Below are positions 45,259-53,744 of a stretch of 64,000 nucleotides of DNA, in pieces. Made by a program: the position numbers and the translations under genes. Numbering within the stretch: the stretch's first letter is position 1; each line of letters opens with the position of its first letter. Source of the DNA: Filimonas effusa (lineage in GTDB: Bacteria; Bacteroidota; Bacteroidia; Chitinophagales; Chitinophagaceae); the NCBI RefSeq assembly GCF_004118675.1, contig NZ_SDHZ01000003.1, forward strand, positions 248,001 to 312,000, read 5' to 3'. Below the pieces are notes generated by a model, which did not search any database, was not told where the DNA came from, and was given only the letters and a program-made list of their open reading frames with translations.

Positions 45259-45383
45259 CTATGGCGCGTCCATTTTACATATTAAAGAAAATGGAAAACG
45301 TACGATCCTGTAAATGCGGGAAAAAATGACTGGTTTTTGTTATACTTAAATCCGTAATTTTATAGCAGAGCAAGATTTACTGC

Positions 45384-45770
45384 ATGATTACAAAAACTTC
45401 CGAAGGTGTTCAGATCAGCGTAGAAACGTTCTACCAGGATGAATACAGCCACCCCGTGAACAACGAATTTATGTTTGCGTACCGTATTACTATTGAAAAC
45501 CTGAATCATTTCACAGTGAAATTGCTGCGCCGCCATTGGTTTATCTTCGATAGCAATAGCCAAAACCGCGAAGTAGAAGGAGAAGGCGTAGTAGGCATAC
45601 AGCCCGTATTAGAGCCAGGTAAACAATTCCAATACGTAAGCGGATGTAACCTCCGTACAGAAATAGGCCGCATGCAAGGCACCTATCTCATGGAGAACCA
45701 GGATACCAAAACGACCTTTATCGTTAAGATCCCTCCTTTCCAGATGGTGGTTCCTTTCAAAAATAACTGA
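45384..45770 (+). CDS. apaG: ApaG family protein
   Basis: A 128-residue single-domain protein with an immunoglobulin-like fold. It shows VEGEGVVGIQPVLEPGKQFQYVSGCNLRTEIGRMQGTYLM, a family signature including GxGxxG, and earlier FAYRITIENL and LRRHWFIFDSNSQNREVEG. Roles proposed for ApaG include divalent cation efflux and, as a fused domain, F-box protein function; the true role here is unknown. The length is normal. Confidence 0.9.
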   Translation: MITKTSEGVQISVETFYQDEYSHPVNNEFMFAYRITIENLNHFTVKLLRRHWFIFDSNSQNREVEGEGVVGIQPVLEPGKQFQYVSGCNLRTEIGRMQGTYLMENQDTKTTFIVKIPPFQMVVPFKNN

Positions 45771-45788
45771 TCTCAATACCACACAAGC

Positions 45789-46820
45789 TTATCTCGGCTT
45801 GTACTTCGCCTCGTCAAATAGCTGCCTGGCAGGCGTTCTCATCAACTCCTGCGGAGTAAGATCTTTTTGCTTTTCCGCCCACTTCTTAACGATCTGCCAT
45901 CCGGTGAACTGGCCTATAAACCCGGGCGATTCTTCTCCCAATACAGGCGTTTTAGGTCCGTCGTTTACATAATCCCTGATAACAATGGGATCGGTAGCAT
46001 ATAACAGGTCGTTTTGTACAAAAGTGTTCCAGATCAACGCCTCGTGTTTATAACAGCCCTCCAGCTGCTTTTCGGTGTATCCCAGCTTCAGGTGTTCCGC
46101 CGTTTCGGGCAACAGCAGATCAAGCAGGTACATACGTTTGCCAAGTTCCACCATCTGCTCCGCCAAAGGGCGGTTGCCGGCTTTGTAAGGGTACATATCG
46201 TCAACAATATTGCGCATGCAGTTGACAGGGATATAAACAGCCTCAAAACGTTTCGATTGATACGAAGGATAGATCTCCCGGAAGTAATCCATCTGGTAAG
46301 CCGAAAAATCCTTACCCAGGTAAAGCTGTAACCCTACGGCAAAGCCCGAATTCGTTAACACATTGGCATACCCTTCAACAGGGCCTACAAATGTTATCAG
46401 CGATTCAGGCAGTTTATATCCCGGGAAATAATAACCGGTTAACTGAAGCGCATGCACCAGCTCCTTTTCCAACGATCCCAGGTTGCGGTAACGCAGTTGT
46501 ACCGAATCGTACACGGGCTTGTAATCGTGGATAAAACGCTTCAGCATCGCCACGGTACTGTCTTCCTGTGGAGGCAATGCCAGTATGTTATACAGGTAAT
46601 CGTTAAGGAAACCGGGGTAATGTTGCTGCAGCCTGGTTAACGCAGCGCCCAGGTCTGTTGTATCCAGCGAAAACAGCTCCTGGTCAAAGCGCTTTACTTC
46701 AAACTTCACCTTTATATGAGACACATCAGGAACTTTTCTTTTGGAGCCGCCGCCGCACGACAAAAGCATAACAGCAGCACATGCCCACACGAATAAACGA
46801 TAGATACCCGGATTCTTCAT
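45789..46820 (-). CDS. gldB: Gliding motility lipoprotein GldB
   Basis: A 343-residue lipoprotein (ATG at 46820, MKNPGIYRLFVWACAAVMLLSC, lipobox Cys22). The mature part has KVKFEVKRFDQELFSLDT, typical of GldB, and LGKRMYLLDLLLPETAEHLKLGYTEKQ further on. GldB is required for gliding in Flavobacterium; in Chitinophagaceae it may serve surface motility or the type IX system. No other gld gene is in the window. A -7 box lies four bases before the ATG. Confidence 0.88.
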   Translation of the reverse strand: MKNPGIYRLFVWACAAVMLLSCGGGSKRKVPDVSHIKVKFEVKRFDQELFSLDTTDLGAALTRLQQHYPGFLNDYLYNILALPPQEDSTVAMLKRFIHDYKPVYDSVQLRYRNLGSLEKELVHALQLTGYYFPGYKLPESLITFVGPVEGYANVLTNSGFAVGLQLYLGKDFSAYQMDYFREIYPSYQSKRFEAVYIPVNCMRNIVDDMYPYKAGNRPLAEQMVELGKRMYLLDLLLPETAEHLKLGYTEKQLEGCYKHEALIWNTFVQNDLLYATDPIVIRDYVNDGPKTPVLGEESPGFIGQFTGWQIVKKWAEKQKDLTPQELMRTPARQLFDEAKYKPR

Positions 46821-46824
46821 ACTG

Positions 46825-46832
46825 CAAACGTA
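46825..46832 (-). promoter_or_regulatory. -7 box (TACGTTTG) directly upstream of gldB
   Basis: TACGTTTG on the minus strand matches TAnnTTTG and ends four bases before the gldB ATG, another very short or leaderless arrangement. Confidence 0.5.
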
Positions 46833-46995
46833 CATGAACTTTTTCGTTCACAGATCGTACTCAAATACGAACGAAAAGTTTCACGGCCGATACGCCCGAA
46901 CGCTACAAAACAGTATTTGCAGGAGAAATTAAAGGAAACCTTACATCTATGAAGATTGAGCATAATTCTTGAACTTCGTAGCAGAAATATGTTTT

Positions 46996-48675
46996 ATGAA
47001 GATTGTACTGGCGCAACAGAACTACCATATCGGCAACTTTGAACGTAATACGGAAAAGATCATACAGGCTATTGCCACAGCAAAAACACAGGGAGCAGAC
47101 CTCATTGTTTTCAGCGAAATGAGCATCTGCGGCTATCCTGCACGCGACTTTGTAGAGTTCAACGACTTCATCAATAAATGTTACGACAGCATCGACCGTA
47201 TTAAAGAACACGCCGATGGCATTGGTGTACTGGTAGGTTCACCCGCCCGTAACAACCGCAGCGGCAAAAGCCTGTTCAATGCCGCTTTCCTGTTATACGA
47301 TAAACAAATACAGGCCGAGATCCATAAAACCTTACTTCCTACCTACGACGTGTTCGATGAATACCGCTATTTTGAACCGGCATTCGACTGGCAGGTAATT
47401 CCCTTCAAAGGCAAGAAACTCGCAATCACCATCTGTGAAGATATCTGGAACCTGGGCGATAGCATCCTGTATCGCCAGTGTCCTATGGACCAGCTGATAC
47501 AACAGCAGCCCGATGTTATGATCAACCTGAGCGCTTCCCCGTTCGATTATACACACGACGAAGACCGCAAAGCCATTGTAAAGTCGAACGTGCTGAAATA
47601 CGGCATTCCCATGTTCTATTGTAATGCTGTTGGCAGTCAAACGGAGATCGTATTCGACGGCGGCTCCCTCATTTTCGATGGCGCGGGCAACCTGCGTAAA
47701 ACACTCCCGCTTTTCGAGGAAGCAATAGACGGCGCCACCCTGCTCGATAATGGCGACCTGGATGTACCTGTATTGGAGCCTGTTTCGCGCATACCCAGCC
47801 ATGCCCTCAATCCGGCCACACTGGAGCCGGAGCTGAACATAGAACAGATTTACCAGGCGCTGGTAATGGGCATCAAAGATTACTTCTCCAAGATGGGCTT
47901 TACCAAAGCCATCCTGGGTTCTTCCGGTGGCATTGACTCGGCAGTAACCCTGGCCCTGGCCTGCGAAGCCCTTGGCAAAGAAAATGTGCGCGCGATACTA
48001 ATGCCCTCACCGTATTCTACAGAACATTCGGTGAACGATGCGGTACAATTAAGCGTGAACCTTGGCAACCCCTACGATATTGTGCGCATCAACGATGTGT
48101 ATAACAGTCTTCTGAACACTTTGAAACCCATTTTCCAGGACCTGCCTTTTTCCCTGGCCGAAGAGAACATGCAAAGCAGGACCCGCGGAAACCTGCTGAT
48201 GGCTATCTCCAATAAATTCGGGTATATCCTGCTCAATACCTCCAACAAAAGTGAACTGGCTACAGGCTACGGCACCCTTTACGGCGATATGGCCGGCGGA
48301 TTGGGCGTACTGGGCGATTGTTACAAACTACAGGTGTATGCACTGGCCCGCTACATGAACAGGAACCAGGAAATAATCCCCGAAAACATCATCACCAAGG
48401 CTCCAAGTGCAGAACTGCGTCCCGAACAAAAAGACAGCGACAGTTTACCTGAATACGATATTCTCGATAACATTCTATATCAATACATCGAAAGACGTAT
48501 GGGGCCTGCCGAGATCAAGGCGCTCGGTTACGATGCAGCCCTCACAGACAGGGTGCTTAAACTGGTGAATATGAACGAATACAAGCGAAACCAGTTCTGC
48601 CCCATTATCCGGGTATCTCCCAAAGCCTTTGGCGTGGGTCGCCGGGTGCCTATTGTTGGAAAATATCTGTCCTAA
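46996..48675 (+). CDS. nadE: Glutamine-dependent NAD+ synthetase
   Basis: A 559-residue two-domain enzyme (ATG at 46996, MKIVLAQQNYHIGNF). The N-terminal nitrilase-type amidotransferase (about 1-260) has the catalytic triad segments FSEMSICGYPARD, HKTLLPTYDVF and AITICEDIW. The C-terminal synthetase has the PP-loop LGSSGGIDSAVTLALA and SNKSELATGYGTLYGDMAGG. It makes NAD from nicotinate adenine dinucleotide and glutamine. It is divergent from gldB. Confidence 0.95.
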   Translation: MKIVLAQQNYHIGNFERNTEKIIQAIATAKTQGADLIVFSEMSICGYPARDFVEFNDFINKCYDSIDRIKEHADGIGVLVGSPARNNRSGKSLFNAAFLLYDKQIQAEIHKTLLPTYDVFDEYRYFEPAFDWQVIPFKGKKLAITICEDIWNLGDSILYRQCPMDQLIQQQPDVMINLSASPFDYTHDEDRKAIVKSNVLKYGIPMFYCNAVGSQTEIVFDGGSLIFDGAGNLRKTLPLFEEAIDGATLLDNGDLDVPVLEPVSRIPSHALNPATLEPELNIEQIYQALVMGIKDYFSKMGFTKAILGSSGGIDSAVTLALACEALGKENVRAILMPSPYSTEHSVNDAVQLSVNLGNPYDIVRINDVYNSLLNTLKPIFQDLPFSLAEENMQSRTRGNLLMAISNKFGYILLNTSNKSELATGYGTLYGDMAGGLGVLGDCYKLQVYALARYMNRNQEIIPENIITKAPSAELRPEQKDSDSLPEYDILDNILYQYIERRMGPAEIKALGYDAALTDRVLKLVNMNEYKRNQFCPIIRVSPKAFGVGRRVPIVGKYLS

Positions 48676-48800
48676 CAGGGGCCAGGTGGCTATTTTCTGT
48701 TGTCCGGCGTGCCGGAAACGGCATTTCCGCGCGGGAAAGCCGGATTTTAAATTTGTATTCCGGGGAAAAGTGCTGTAAACCCGGGCGGGTGGCCCAGGTC

Positions 48801-48844
48801 AAGTGCGATGCAAGTGCGATACAAGTGCGATGCTGGTCCGATAC
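48801..48844. repeat. 11-nt tandem array
   Basis: Units aagtgcgatgc, aagtgcgatac, aagtgcgatgc and a diverged tggtccgatac follow one another exactly; the next aattgcggttt fits weakly. The first three units differ at one base only. Confidence 0.75.
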
Positions 48845-49084
48845 AATTGCGGTTTAGGTATGCTTATGGTATACCCAAGCCTGGTTCCTGCTTCGCTTGA
48901 GTGTTCTTATGGGATAAATTGACGGCGGTATTGGCTTTGTAATTAGAAACGGGGTGGTGTAATGATGATTTTTTATGGCTGCATTGGTTTATATAAGCTT
49001 TGCATCAGCATTTTAGGGTCACCGCCCTTAATACTGGCCTAAACAGGTTTACGACTTGCCTTATTTAAAATATAACTTTTTTTT

Positions 49085-49115
49085 ATTGAGGGAATCTGTA
49101 AATTACTTCCTCAAT
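49085..49115 (+). other. Hairpin upstream of the TlpA-like gene
   Basis: ATTGAGG and CCTCAAT form a stem, extended by a G-U and an A-T pair, around a 13-nt loop, with TTTTC after it. It may be a terminator of an unseen transcript or part of the leader of the gene at 49210. Confidence 0.4.
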
Positions 49116-49209
49116 TTTCTATGGAACCAAGTGCAGAAGCCTATTTTCCAGGTAGGAGGACGCGGCCGGCGTTTCATTCGAGTACAAGAAATTTAAAAAA
49201 TAAGGAAGA

Positions 49210-50334
49210 ATGAAAAAGAATTTATTGTGGCTATTAATGGCTGCTCCATTAGGCGTATGGGCCCAGGAAACCCCATATACCATCAACGGAGAACTGAAGA
49301 ATTTCACCAATGAACAGTCCTCTATATTACTGTTCTATCAGAAAGCAGGTAAAAGAGTATTTGATACAGCCCAGCTGGTAAATGGCAAATACACATTTAA
49401 AGGCGTAGTGGGCGAAGATATTGTTTCTGCCAATCTTCTGGCTGCCAACCCCGGCCCTATGGGTGTCCTTCCCAAATACGTTGCAACCGTGTTCCTGGAA
49501 CCAGGTACTATCAACGTTTCACACGTTGATTCCTTTTCAAATGCAGTGATCACCGGTGCGCCTGCCAATGCCGACTATGCAAAGCTGAAGAAAGGGCTGG
49601 CTCCTTACGAAGAACAGTTCAAACCATTGTTAGCGCAATACCAGGCTGCACGTTCAGCCGGCGACGAAGCAACCATGAATAAGCTGGAACCACAGCTCGA
49701 AGCTATCGACAGTACAATGAAAGAAGATGGTTATTTAGGATTTTTCCGGTCAAACCCAACTTCTCCTATTGCACTAATAACATTACAGCAGGCTATGCCT
49801 TACGACATAGATGCCGACAAGTATCAGCCTTTATACGATAAACTCAGCGAAAAAGCCAAACAAAGCGCTTCAGGCAAGGCCCTGCAGCAAAGAATTCAGG
49901 CGTCGAAACTTACTGGTATAGGCCAGGTAGCTCCCGATTTCACACAAAACGATACGCTCGGCAATCCCGTTAAACTGTCTTCGTTCCGTGGAAAATATGT
50001 ATTGGTCGATTTCTGGGCAAGCTGGTGCGGTCCCTGCCGTAAAGAGAACCCCAACGTTGTAAAGGCTTTCAATACTTATAAGAACAAAGGCTTTACCATC
50101 TTAGGTGTATCATTGGACAACGCCAATGCGAAAGACAAATGGCTGGATGCCATTCACAAAGACGGCTTAACCTGGACACAGGTTTCCGACCTTCAGGGCT
50201 GGGCCAACGCTGCCGCAAAATCTTATGGTGTAAACGCCATCCCTCAAAACTTCCTGATCGATCCGCAGGGTAAGATCGTAGGTAAGAACCTCAGGGGCGA
50301 AGACCTGGAAAAGAAACTGGCGGAGGTGTTATAG
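49210..50334 (+). CDS. Thioredoxin-like TlpA-type protein with DUF4369 domain
   Basis: A 374-residue exported protein. Signal peptide MKKNLLWLLMAAPLGVWAQ. A DUF4369 domain lies at about residues 24-125 (YTINGELKNFTNEQSSILLF), then a helical linker, then a TlpA-like thioredoxin domain from about 235 with the redox motif WCGPC in DFWASWCGPCRKENP and cis-Pro in NAIPQNFLID. It is probably a periplasmic disulfide reductase or a member of this Bacteroidota family of unknown partner. AAGGAAG precedes the ATG. A terminator follows. Confidence 0.9.
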   Translation: MKKNLLWLLMAAPLGVWAQETPYTINGELKNFTNEQSSILLFYQKAGKRVFDTAQLVNGKYTFKGVVGEDIVSANLLAANPGPMGVLPKYVATVFLEPGTINVSHVDSFSNAVITGAPANADYAKLKKGLAPYEEQFKPLLAQYQAARSAGDEATMNKLEPQLEAIDSTMKEDGYLGFFRSNPTSPIALITLQQAMPYDIDADKYQPLYDKLSEKAKQSASGKALQQRIQASKLTGIGQVAPDFTQNDTLGNPVKLSSFRGKYVLVDFWASWCGPCRKENPNVVKAFNTYKNKGFTILGVSLDNANAKDKWLDAIHKDGLTWTQVSDLQGWANAAAKSYGVNAIPQNFLIDPQGKIVGKNLRGEDLEKKLAEVL

Positions 50335-50365
50335 AAAAAATAAGCATCAGCATTATTTTATCATA

Positions 50366-50399
50366 CGAGGCTGACTCTTGCGGGTCAGCCTCTGTTTTT
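50366..50399 (+). terminator. Rho-independent terminator
   Basis: GAGGCTGAC and GTCAGCCTC pair perfectly (9 bp) around an 8-nt loop, followed by TGTTTTT, 32 nt after the TlpA-like gene. Confidence 0.88.
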
Positions 50400-50499
50400 A
50401 CTGGCTATTATACTTACTGCATTGCCGCCAGCTTTTGTTGCAACGTTTATACTCTATTTTTATAGCGGCATTTATTTTTTATTTATTTGCTCATTTGTG

Positions 50500-50751
50500 A
50501 TGATGACGAATACTAACCTTCCATCCGAAATAGAACAATACGTTATTGATTTTGTAAAGCAACTACGCAAGGATAGAAAGCTTTCACAGGAAGACATTGG
50601 TAATATTATAGGTGTATCCCGCTCCTATATTCAGGATATCGAAAGCCTTTCCCGGAGTGCAACGTATAATCTAGATCATATCAACTCATTATCCGATTAT
50701 TTTAAACTCTCGCCGCAGGCATTTTTACCCCCAAAAGCTTTTCCCAATTAA
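50500..50751 (+). CDS. XRE-family helix-turn-helix regulator
   Basis: An 83-residue single-domain regulator starting at ATG 50500. The helix-turn-helix is LRKDRKLSQEDIGNIIGVSRSYIQDIE (about residues 23-49, given here in parts: LSQEDIGNIIGVSRS is the core). The C-terminal HINSLSDYFKLSPQAF completes the fold. No sensor domain. A frameshifted copy lies 250 nt downstream. It may regulate the nearby DUF3800 operon, but no operator is identified. Confidence 0.83.
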   Translation: MMTNTNLPSEIEQYVIDFVKQLRKDRKLSQEDIGNIIGVSRSYIQDIESLSRSATYNLDHINSLSDYFKLSPQAFLPPKAFPN

Positions 50752-50998
50752 GCAATTGGCCAGTGACAAGGATAAACCTTACTACAATTGTCAGCACTTT
50801 ATTAAATTTATGGTACTACGGAAGAATCATACTCTTCTAAAAGATATTGTTATGCTGTAACAGCCGGATATTTACCCAAAAGAATAGATAATTCCGGAAA
50901 CTTCACTAACTACAATGTAACAATATTATTAGCCTGATTTAATTTTCAACTTCCAGCCCTTCCCCCTTTTGGGTTTAAGGCTTTTCAAAACAGTAACG

Positions 50999-51241
50999 AT
51001 GGCTACTAATATTATTCCTCCATCTGAGATTGAACAGCACGTCATTGATTTTGTAACAAATCTACATAAGGGAAAAGCTTTCACAGGAAGATATAGGCAA
51101 TATTATAGGGGTTTCTCGCTCTTTCATTAATAACGTGGAAAGAATGGAGCCAAGTATAATCTTAACCACATTAATGCACTAGCTGATTACTTTAAGCTTT
51201 CACCGCAGGCATTCCTGCCTTTTAAAGCCTATTCAAGTTAA
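50999..51241 (+). pseudogene. Frameshifted copy of the XRE regulator
   Basis: This region aligns with the intact gene at 50500 from start (PSEIEQHVIDFV against PSEIEQYVIDFV) to end (DYFKLSPQAFLP). Relative to the intact copy, 2 nt are missing near 51073 and 7 nt near 51147. Together they would restore the frame, but the shifted middle segment reaches TAA at 51128-51130, so only the first 43 codons can be made. The rest preserves SQEDIGNIIGVSRSFINNVE in another frame. A dead paralogue produced by tandem duplication. Confidence 0.75.
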
Positions 51242-51362
51242 GCGCATCACATTGTGATCACAAAATTCTCGCAAGCTTATGGCTTGCAAAGACTTAGGTC
51301 ATAATTAGTATTATTGAAACGTTATATTACTAACAGGCTATATAAAATGACCTTTATATATA

Positions 51363-51392
51363 TTGTATATACAAAACAATTGTATAACTTTG
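51363..51392 (+). promoter_or_regulatory. Consensus Bacteroidota promoter without a downstream coding gene
   Basis: TTG at 51363-51365, a 19-nt spacer, and TAACTTTG at 51385-51392: the best match to TTG-N19-TAnnTTTG in the window. Expected transcription start is about 51398-51400. No rightward gene follows; the next gene is on the other strand. Confidence 0.7.
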
Positions 51393-51398
51393 CGTTGT

Positions 51399-51467
51399 TC
51401 ATTGTACCATTCTAGGACAATTGAGCTTCGAAACCCGATGTGTCATGAAATACACCGGGTTTTGCGT
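51399..51467 (+). ncRNA. Candidate small RNA
   Basis: A transcript of about 70 nt is predicted from the consensus promoter to the terminator at 51429-51467. It could form a small hairpin (attgt...acaat, 51401-51421) and the terminator hairpin. It has no convincing reading frame. Its 3' end is complementary to nothing coding beyond the end of the leftward gene at 51470. This is inference from promoter and terminator only. Confidence 0.45.
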
Positions 51468-51468
51468 T
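51427..51468. terminator. Hairpin terminator shared by the candidate sRNA and the leftward gene
   Basis: AACCCGatgtgt and acaccGGGTT form a stem of about 10 bp with one mismatch, followed on the plus strand by TTGCGTTTTT and on the minus strand by an A/T-rich stretch. It lies directly after the stop of the gene at 51470. Confidence 0.7.
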
Positions 51469-51469
51469 T

Positions 51470-52015
51470 TTATAATACGGCATCCAGCTTTTGGGCTAGT
51501 TTTTGAGCAATTTGTTTAGTGCCCCCTTTATCTTTTGTAAGGTGAAAAGCAGTTATTAAATAATAATCGGCAGTTACTGTGTAAGGTTCTAAGACCACTA
51601 CATATTGTTCCGCCTGGTCGTACAGGTAAGTTCTTGGAACATCTCCTCTACCTTTTATCCTATCGATATAGCTAAAAACGACGAAACCATCAGCTTTTCT
51701 TTCTTCAATATGGTGCTTAACCCAATGCAATCTTAAACACCTTCCATCATCCCAATCAGATCTCTTTTTTATAATTTTTCCGTCAGAATCTTTTATTTCT
51801 ATGGCAGCTTTTGTCAGGTGATCGAATAGTACGTCTAAAGCAGGTTGTCCGTCTGCGTTTTTTATGGGACGTATTTTTTTTGTTCTGAAAGCCAAGGTAT
51901 CATTACTTTCAATATCCCTATTAAAAATAGCTCTCAAAGAAGCCGCTCTCTGCGGCTCATTAAGATGGGGGAGTTCCAAAAACTGGTTATATACTTTGAT
52001 TTGATTAAGAGGCAT
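51470..52015 (-). CDS. Hypothetical protein, possible BECR-fold RNase, coupled to DUF3800
   Basis: A 181-residue protein that I cannot assign to a named family. The second half has LRLHWVKHHIEERKADGF, a central IDRIKGRGDVPRTYLYD, and YVVVLEPY followed by YYLITAFHL. A His/Arg-bearing helix, a Lys/Arg loop and a final strand reading YYLITAF recall the barnase-EndoU-colicin-RelE (BECR) nuclease group found in phages. This is a weak pattern match only. It is translationally coupled to the DUF3800 gene (TAATG overlap). Confidence 0.6.
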   Translation of the reverse strand: MPLNQIKVYNQFLELPHLNEPQRAASLRAIFNRDIESNDTLAFRTKKIRPIKNADGQPALDVLFDHLTKAAIEIKDSDGKIIKKRSDWDDGRCLRLHWVKHHIEERKADGFVVFSYIDRIKGRGDVPRTYLYDQAEQYVVVLEPYTVTADYYLITAFHLTKDKGGTKQIAQKLAQKLDAVL

Positions 52016-52686
52016 TACTTAAGATCAATAAAAAATTTATTAAATTTTTTTTCATAAAGAGAAGATGGCTCTATTATAGGTTTGCCAATTTCTTTCTCAA
52101 TTTTCTCTATTATAGTATTCTTTGATGCCACTTTAGAAAGCCCTCTCAATTTATAGTTTATAGCCCCCATCAACAAGTCGGCCATCTGCATCAACTCGCT
52201 TTCATATGACTTAATAGCTTGAAGCGTTCTTATATTATGATAGTCGCGTTCCAGGTATTGTTTAAGACTTTGGGCTTTTTTATAGCTATGCGTATCTTTC
52301 TCGTCTATATAAATATTGTAAGTAGCGTCAAATTGAATCTTCTTATTTAAGAGCTGAAAATACATTTTGTCATAAAATTCATCATGTGTTTGATTAAAGC
52401 CACTATGGTTCAACTGGGTTTTGTCAATTATAATAGCCCTAAATTCTAAATCGGTCATAAAAAAATACTCTACAACCTTTGCATAAAACACCACTCTTGA
52501 TTTAGAAATAGACCTCCATTTCATTTCGCCTTTAATGAAGTGACTCCGTTTTATTTCTCTTATGGCCTGATTATGTTTTTTCAGCTGATTATAAGAAGTG
52601 GAAACGTAGCCTAATATCATATAACGATGTCCATCATTTTCCAGATGGGTACTTTCATCACAATAAAAATTGAACGTTTTGGTCAT
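52015..52686 (-). CDS. DUF3800 domain protein
   Basis: A 223-residue protein. The N-terminus TFNFYCDESTHLEN has the DUF3800 acidic DES motif; GEMKWRSI supplies the conserved Glu, IYIDEKDTH an acidic strand, and YESELMQMADLLMGAI the ADLL motif with the last Asp. The four acidic positions fit an RNase H-like active site. Members occur in phage-related and defence-associated regions but lack an established role. Its stop overlaps the start of the partner gene by one base. Base use is AT-rich compared with neighbours. Confidence 0.82.
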   Translation of the reverse strand: MTKTFNFYCDESTHLENDGHRYMILGYVSTSYNQLKKHNQAIREIKRSHFIKGEMKWRSISKSRVVFYAKVVEYFFMTDLEFRAIIIDKTQLNHSGFNQTHDEFYDKMYFQLLNKKIQFDATYNIYIDEKDTHSYKKAQSLKQYLERDYHNIRTLQAIKSYESELMQMADLLMGAINYKLRGLSKVASKNTIIEKIEKEIGKPIIEPSSLYEKKFNKFFIDLK

Positions 52687-52799
52687 GTAATATCGGGGTT
52701 TCAGGAATGCAAATAGCCCATAAATGTTTGCAGACTAAATTTAAGCCTTAAAGATATAAATACTTATATAATAATTTTTAGCTTAACACATATACAAAA

Positions 52800-52832
52800 C
52801 AAAAAAGGCCGGGGAACCCCAGCCTTGAAAAC
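52800..52832 (-). terminator. Rho-independent terminator of the UspA gene
   Basis: AAGGCcGGGG and CCCCaGCCTT with a two-base loop region; on the minus strand it ends in TTTTTTG. It lies 29 nt past the stop of the leftward UspA gene and upstream of the DUF3800 operon. Confidence 0.85.
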
Positions 52833-52860
52833 TTTAATTGTTCTCACACGTCGTTCTTAT

Positions 52861-53694
52861 CTACTCATGCACCACCATCAAAGGCACATGACTGTGAAAC
52901 GCCAGCATCTTTGTATGACTGCGGCGGAACAACTTCTCGAACATGCCATGCTTTTTAGGTATGGTAATAATAAGATCTATTTCATGTTTGGATGAAAATT
53001 CATTGATAACCTCTGTAAAATCATCTCCTTCCAGGAAATGATACGATGGCTGGTATTGCTGGAACAACGTTTCTATCATCAGGCTTTCCTGCGATACTTC
53101 CGGCGTAATGCCACGTCCTCCTTCTGTTACATTAAGAATAAACAATTTAGCCTTTGTTTCATCCAGTAACGCTTTTATAGCTTGTACAGGCGTTGTTTCT
53201 GCCACCTTTTTAAAATCACAGGCCAGCACAATTTCTTCCAGCGGCGTATACTTACATTCTGCCGGAATAATGATCACCGGAACCTTCGATTTCCTGGCAA
53301 TAGCCGTAGTATTACTTCCCACCAGCACCTCTTCCACTTTTCCGCCACCTGTAATACCCATTACCACAAAACGGGCATTGTAATTTTCACACACCTGCTC
53401 TATGCCTGTGTCCAGCACATTGAATTCATTCACTGCTTCCAACACCACTTCTGTTGCAATAGACGCTTTTACCTGTTTAAGAAAATTATCGACGCCTTCT
53501 TCGGCTATTTTCTTTATTTCATTGATATCCATCAGTTGCATGGTAGGCAGCATAGGATCTACAGATACAGGTAACTGGTATGCATGATATAATATCACTT
53601 TGGGAATACCAAGGTCTTCCGCCAGCTGTATGGCGTATAATGCAGCATTTCTGGCGGTTACAGAAAAATCAGTAGGAACTAAAATGGTTTGCAT
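52861..53694 (-). CDS. Universal stress protein (tandem UspA domains)
   Basis: A 277-residue protein made of two Usp domains. The first starts MQTILVPTDFSVTARNAALYA and has VVMGITGGGKVEEVLVGSNT, an ATP-binding-type loop (GxxGxxxxxxxGS-like). The second (from about residue 150) starts IVLACDFKKVAET and ends RRSHTKMLAFHSHVPLMVVHE. Role in stress survival is inferred. It lies 50 nt after the oxidoreductase gene on the same strand and probably ends the thiolase operon. Confidence 0.9.
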   Translation of the reverse strand: MQTILVPTDFSVTARNAALYAIQLAEDLGIPKVILYHAYQLPVSVDPMLPTMQLMDINEIKKIAEEGVDNFLKQVKASIATEVVLEAVNEFNVLDTGIEQVCENYNARFVVMGITGGGKVEEVLVGSNTTAIARKSKVPVIIIPAECKYTPLEEIVLACDFKKVAETTPVQAIKALLDETKAKLFILNVTEGGRGITPEVSQESLMIETLFQQYQPSYHFLEGDDFTEVINEFSSKHEIDLIITIPKKHGMFEKLFRRSHTKMLAFHSHVPLMVVHE

Positions 53695-53744
53695 ATAAGC
53701 TTGTTTGTATAATGTAAAGGGTCACAATTATCATTCCATGCATA

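Larger units (their letters stand above)
48676..49209. other. 534-nt intergenic region with an 11-nt array and a hairpin
   Basis: No coding frame is convincing. It holds the 11-nt array at 48801-48844 and a 9-bp hairpin at 49085-49115 near the tlpA-like start. The rest shows no recognisable RNA gene or promoter. Confidence 0.5.
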
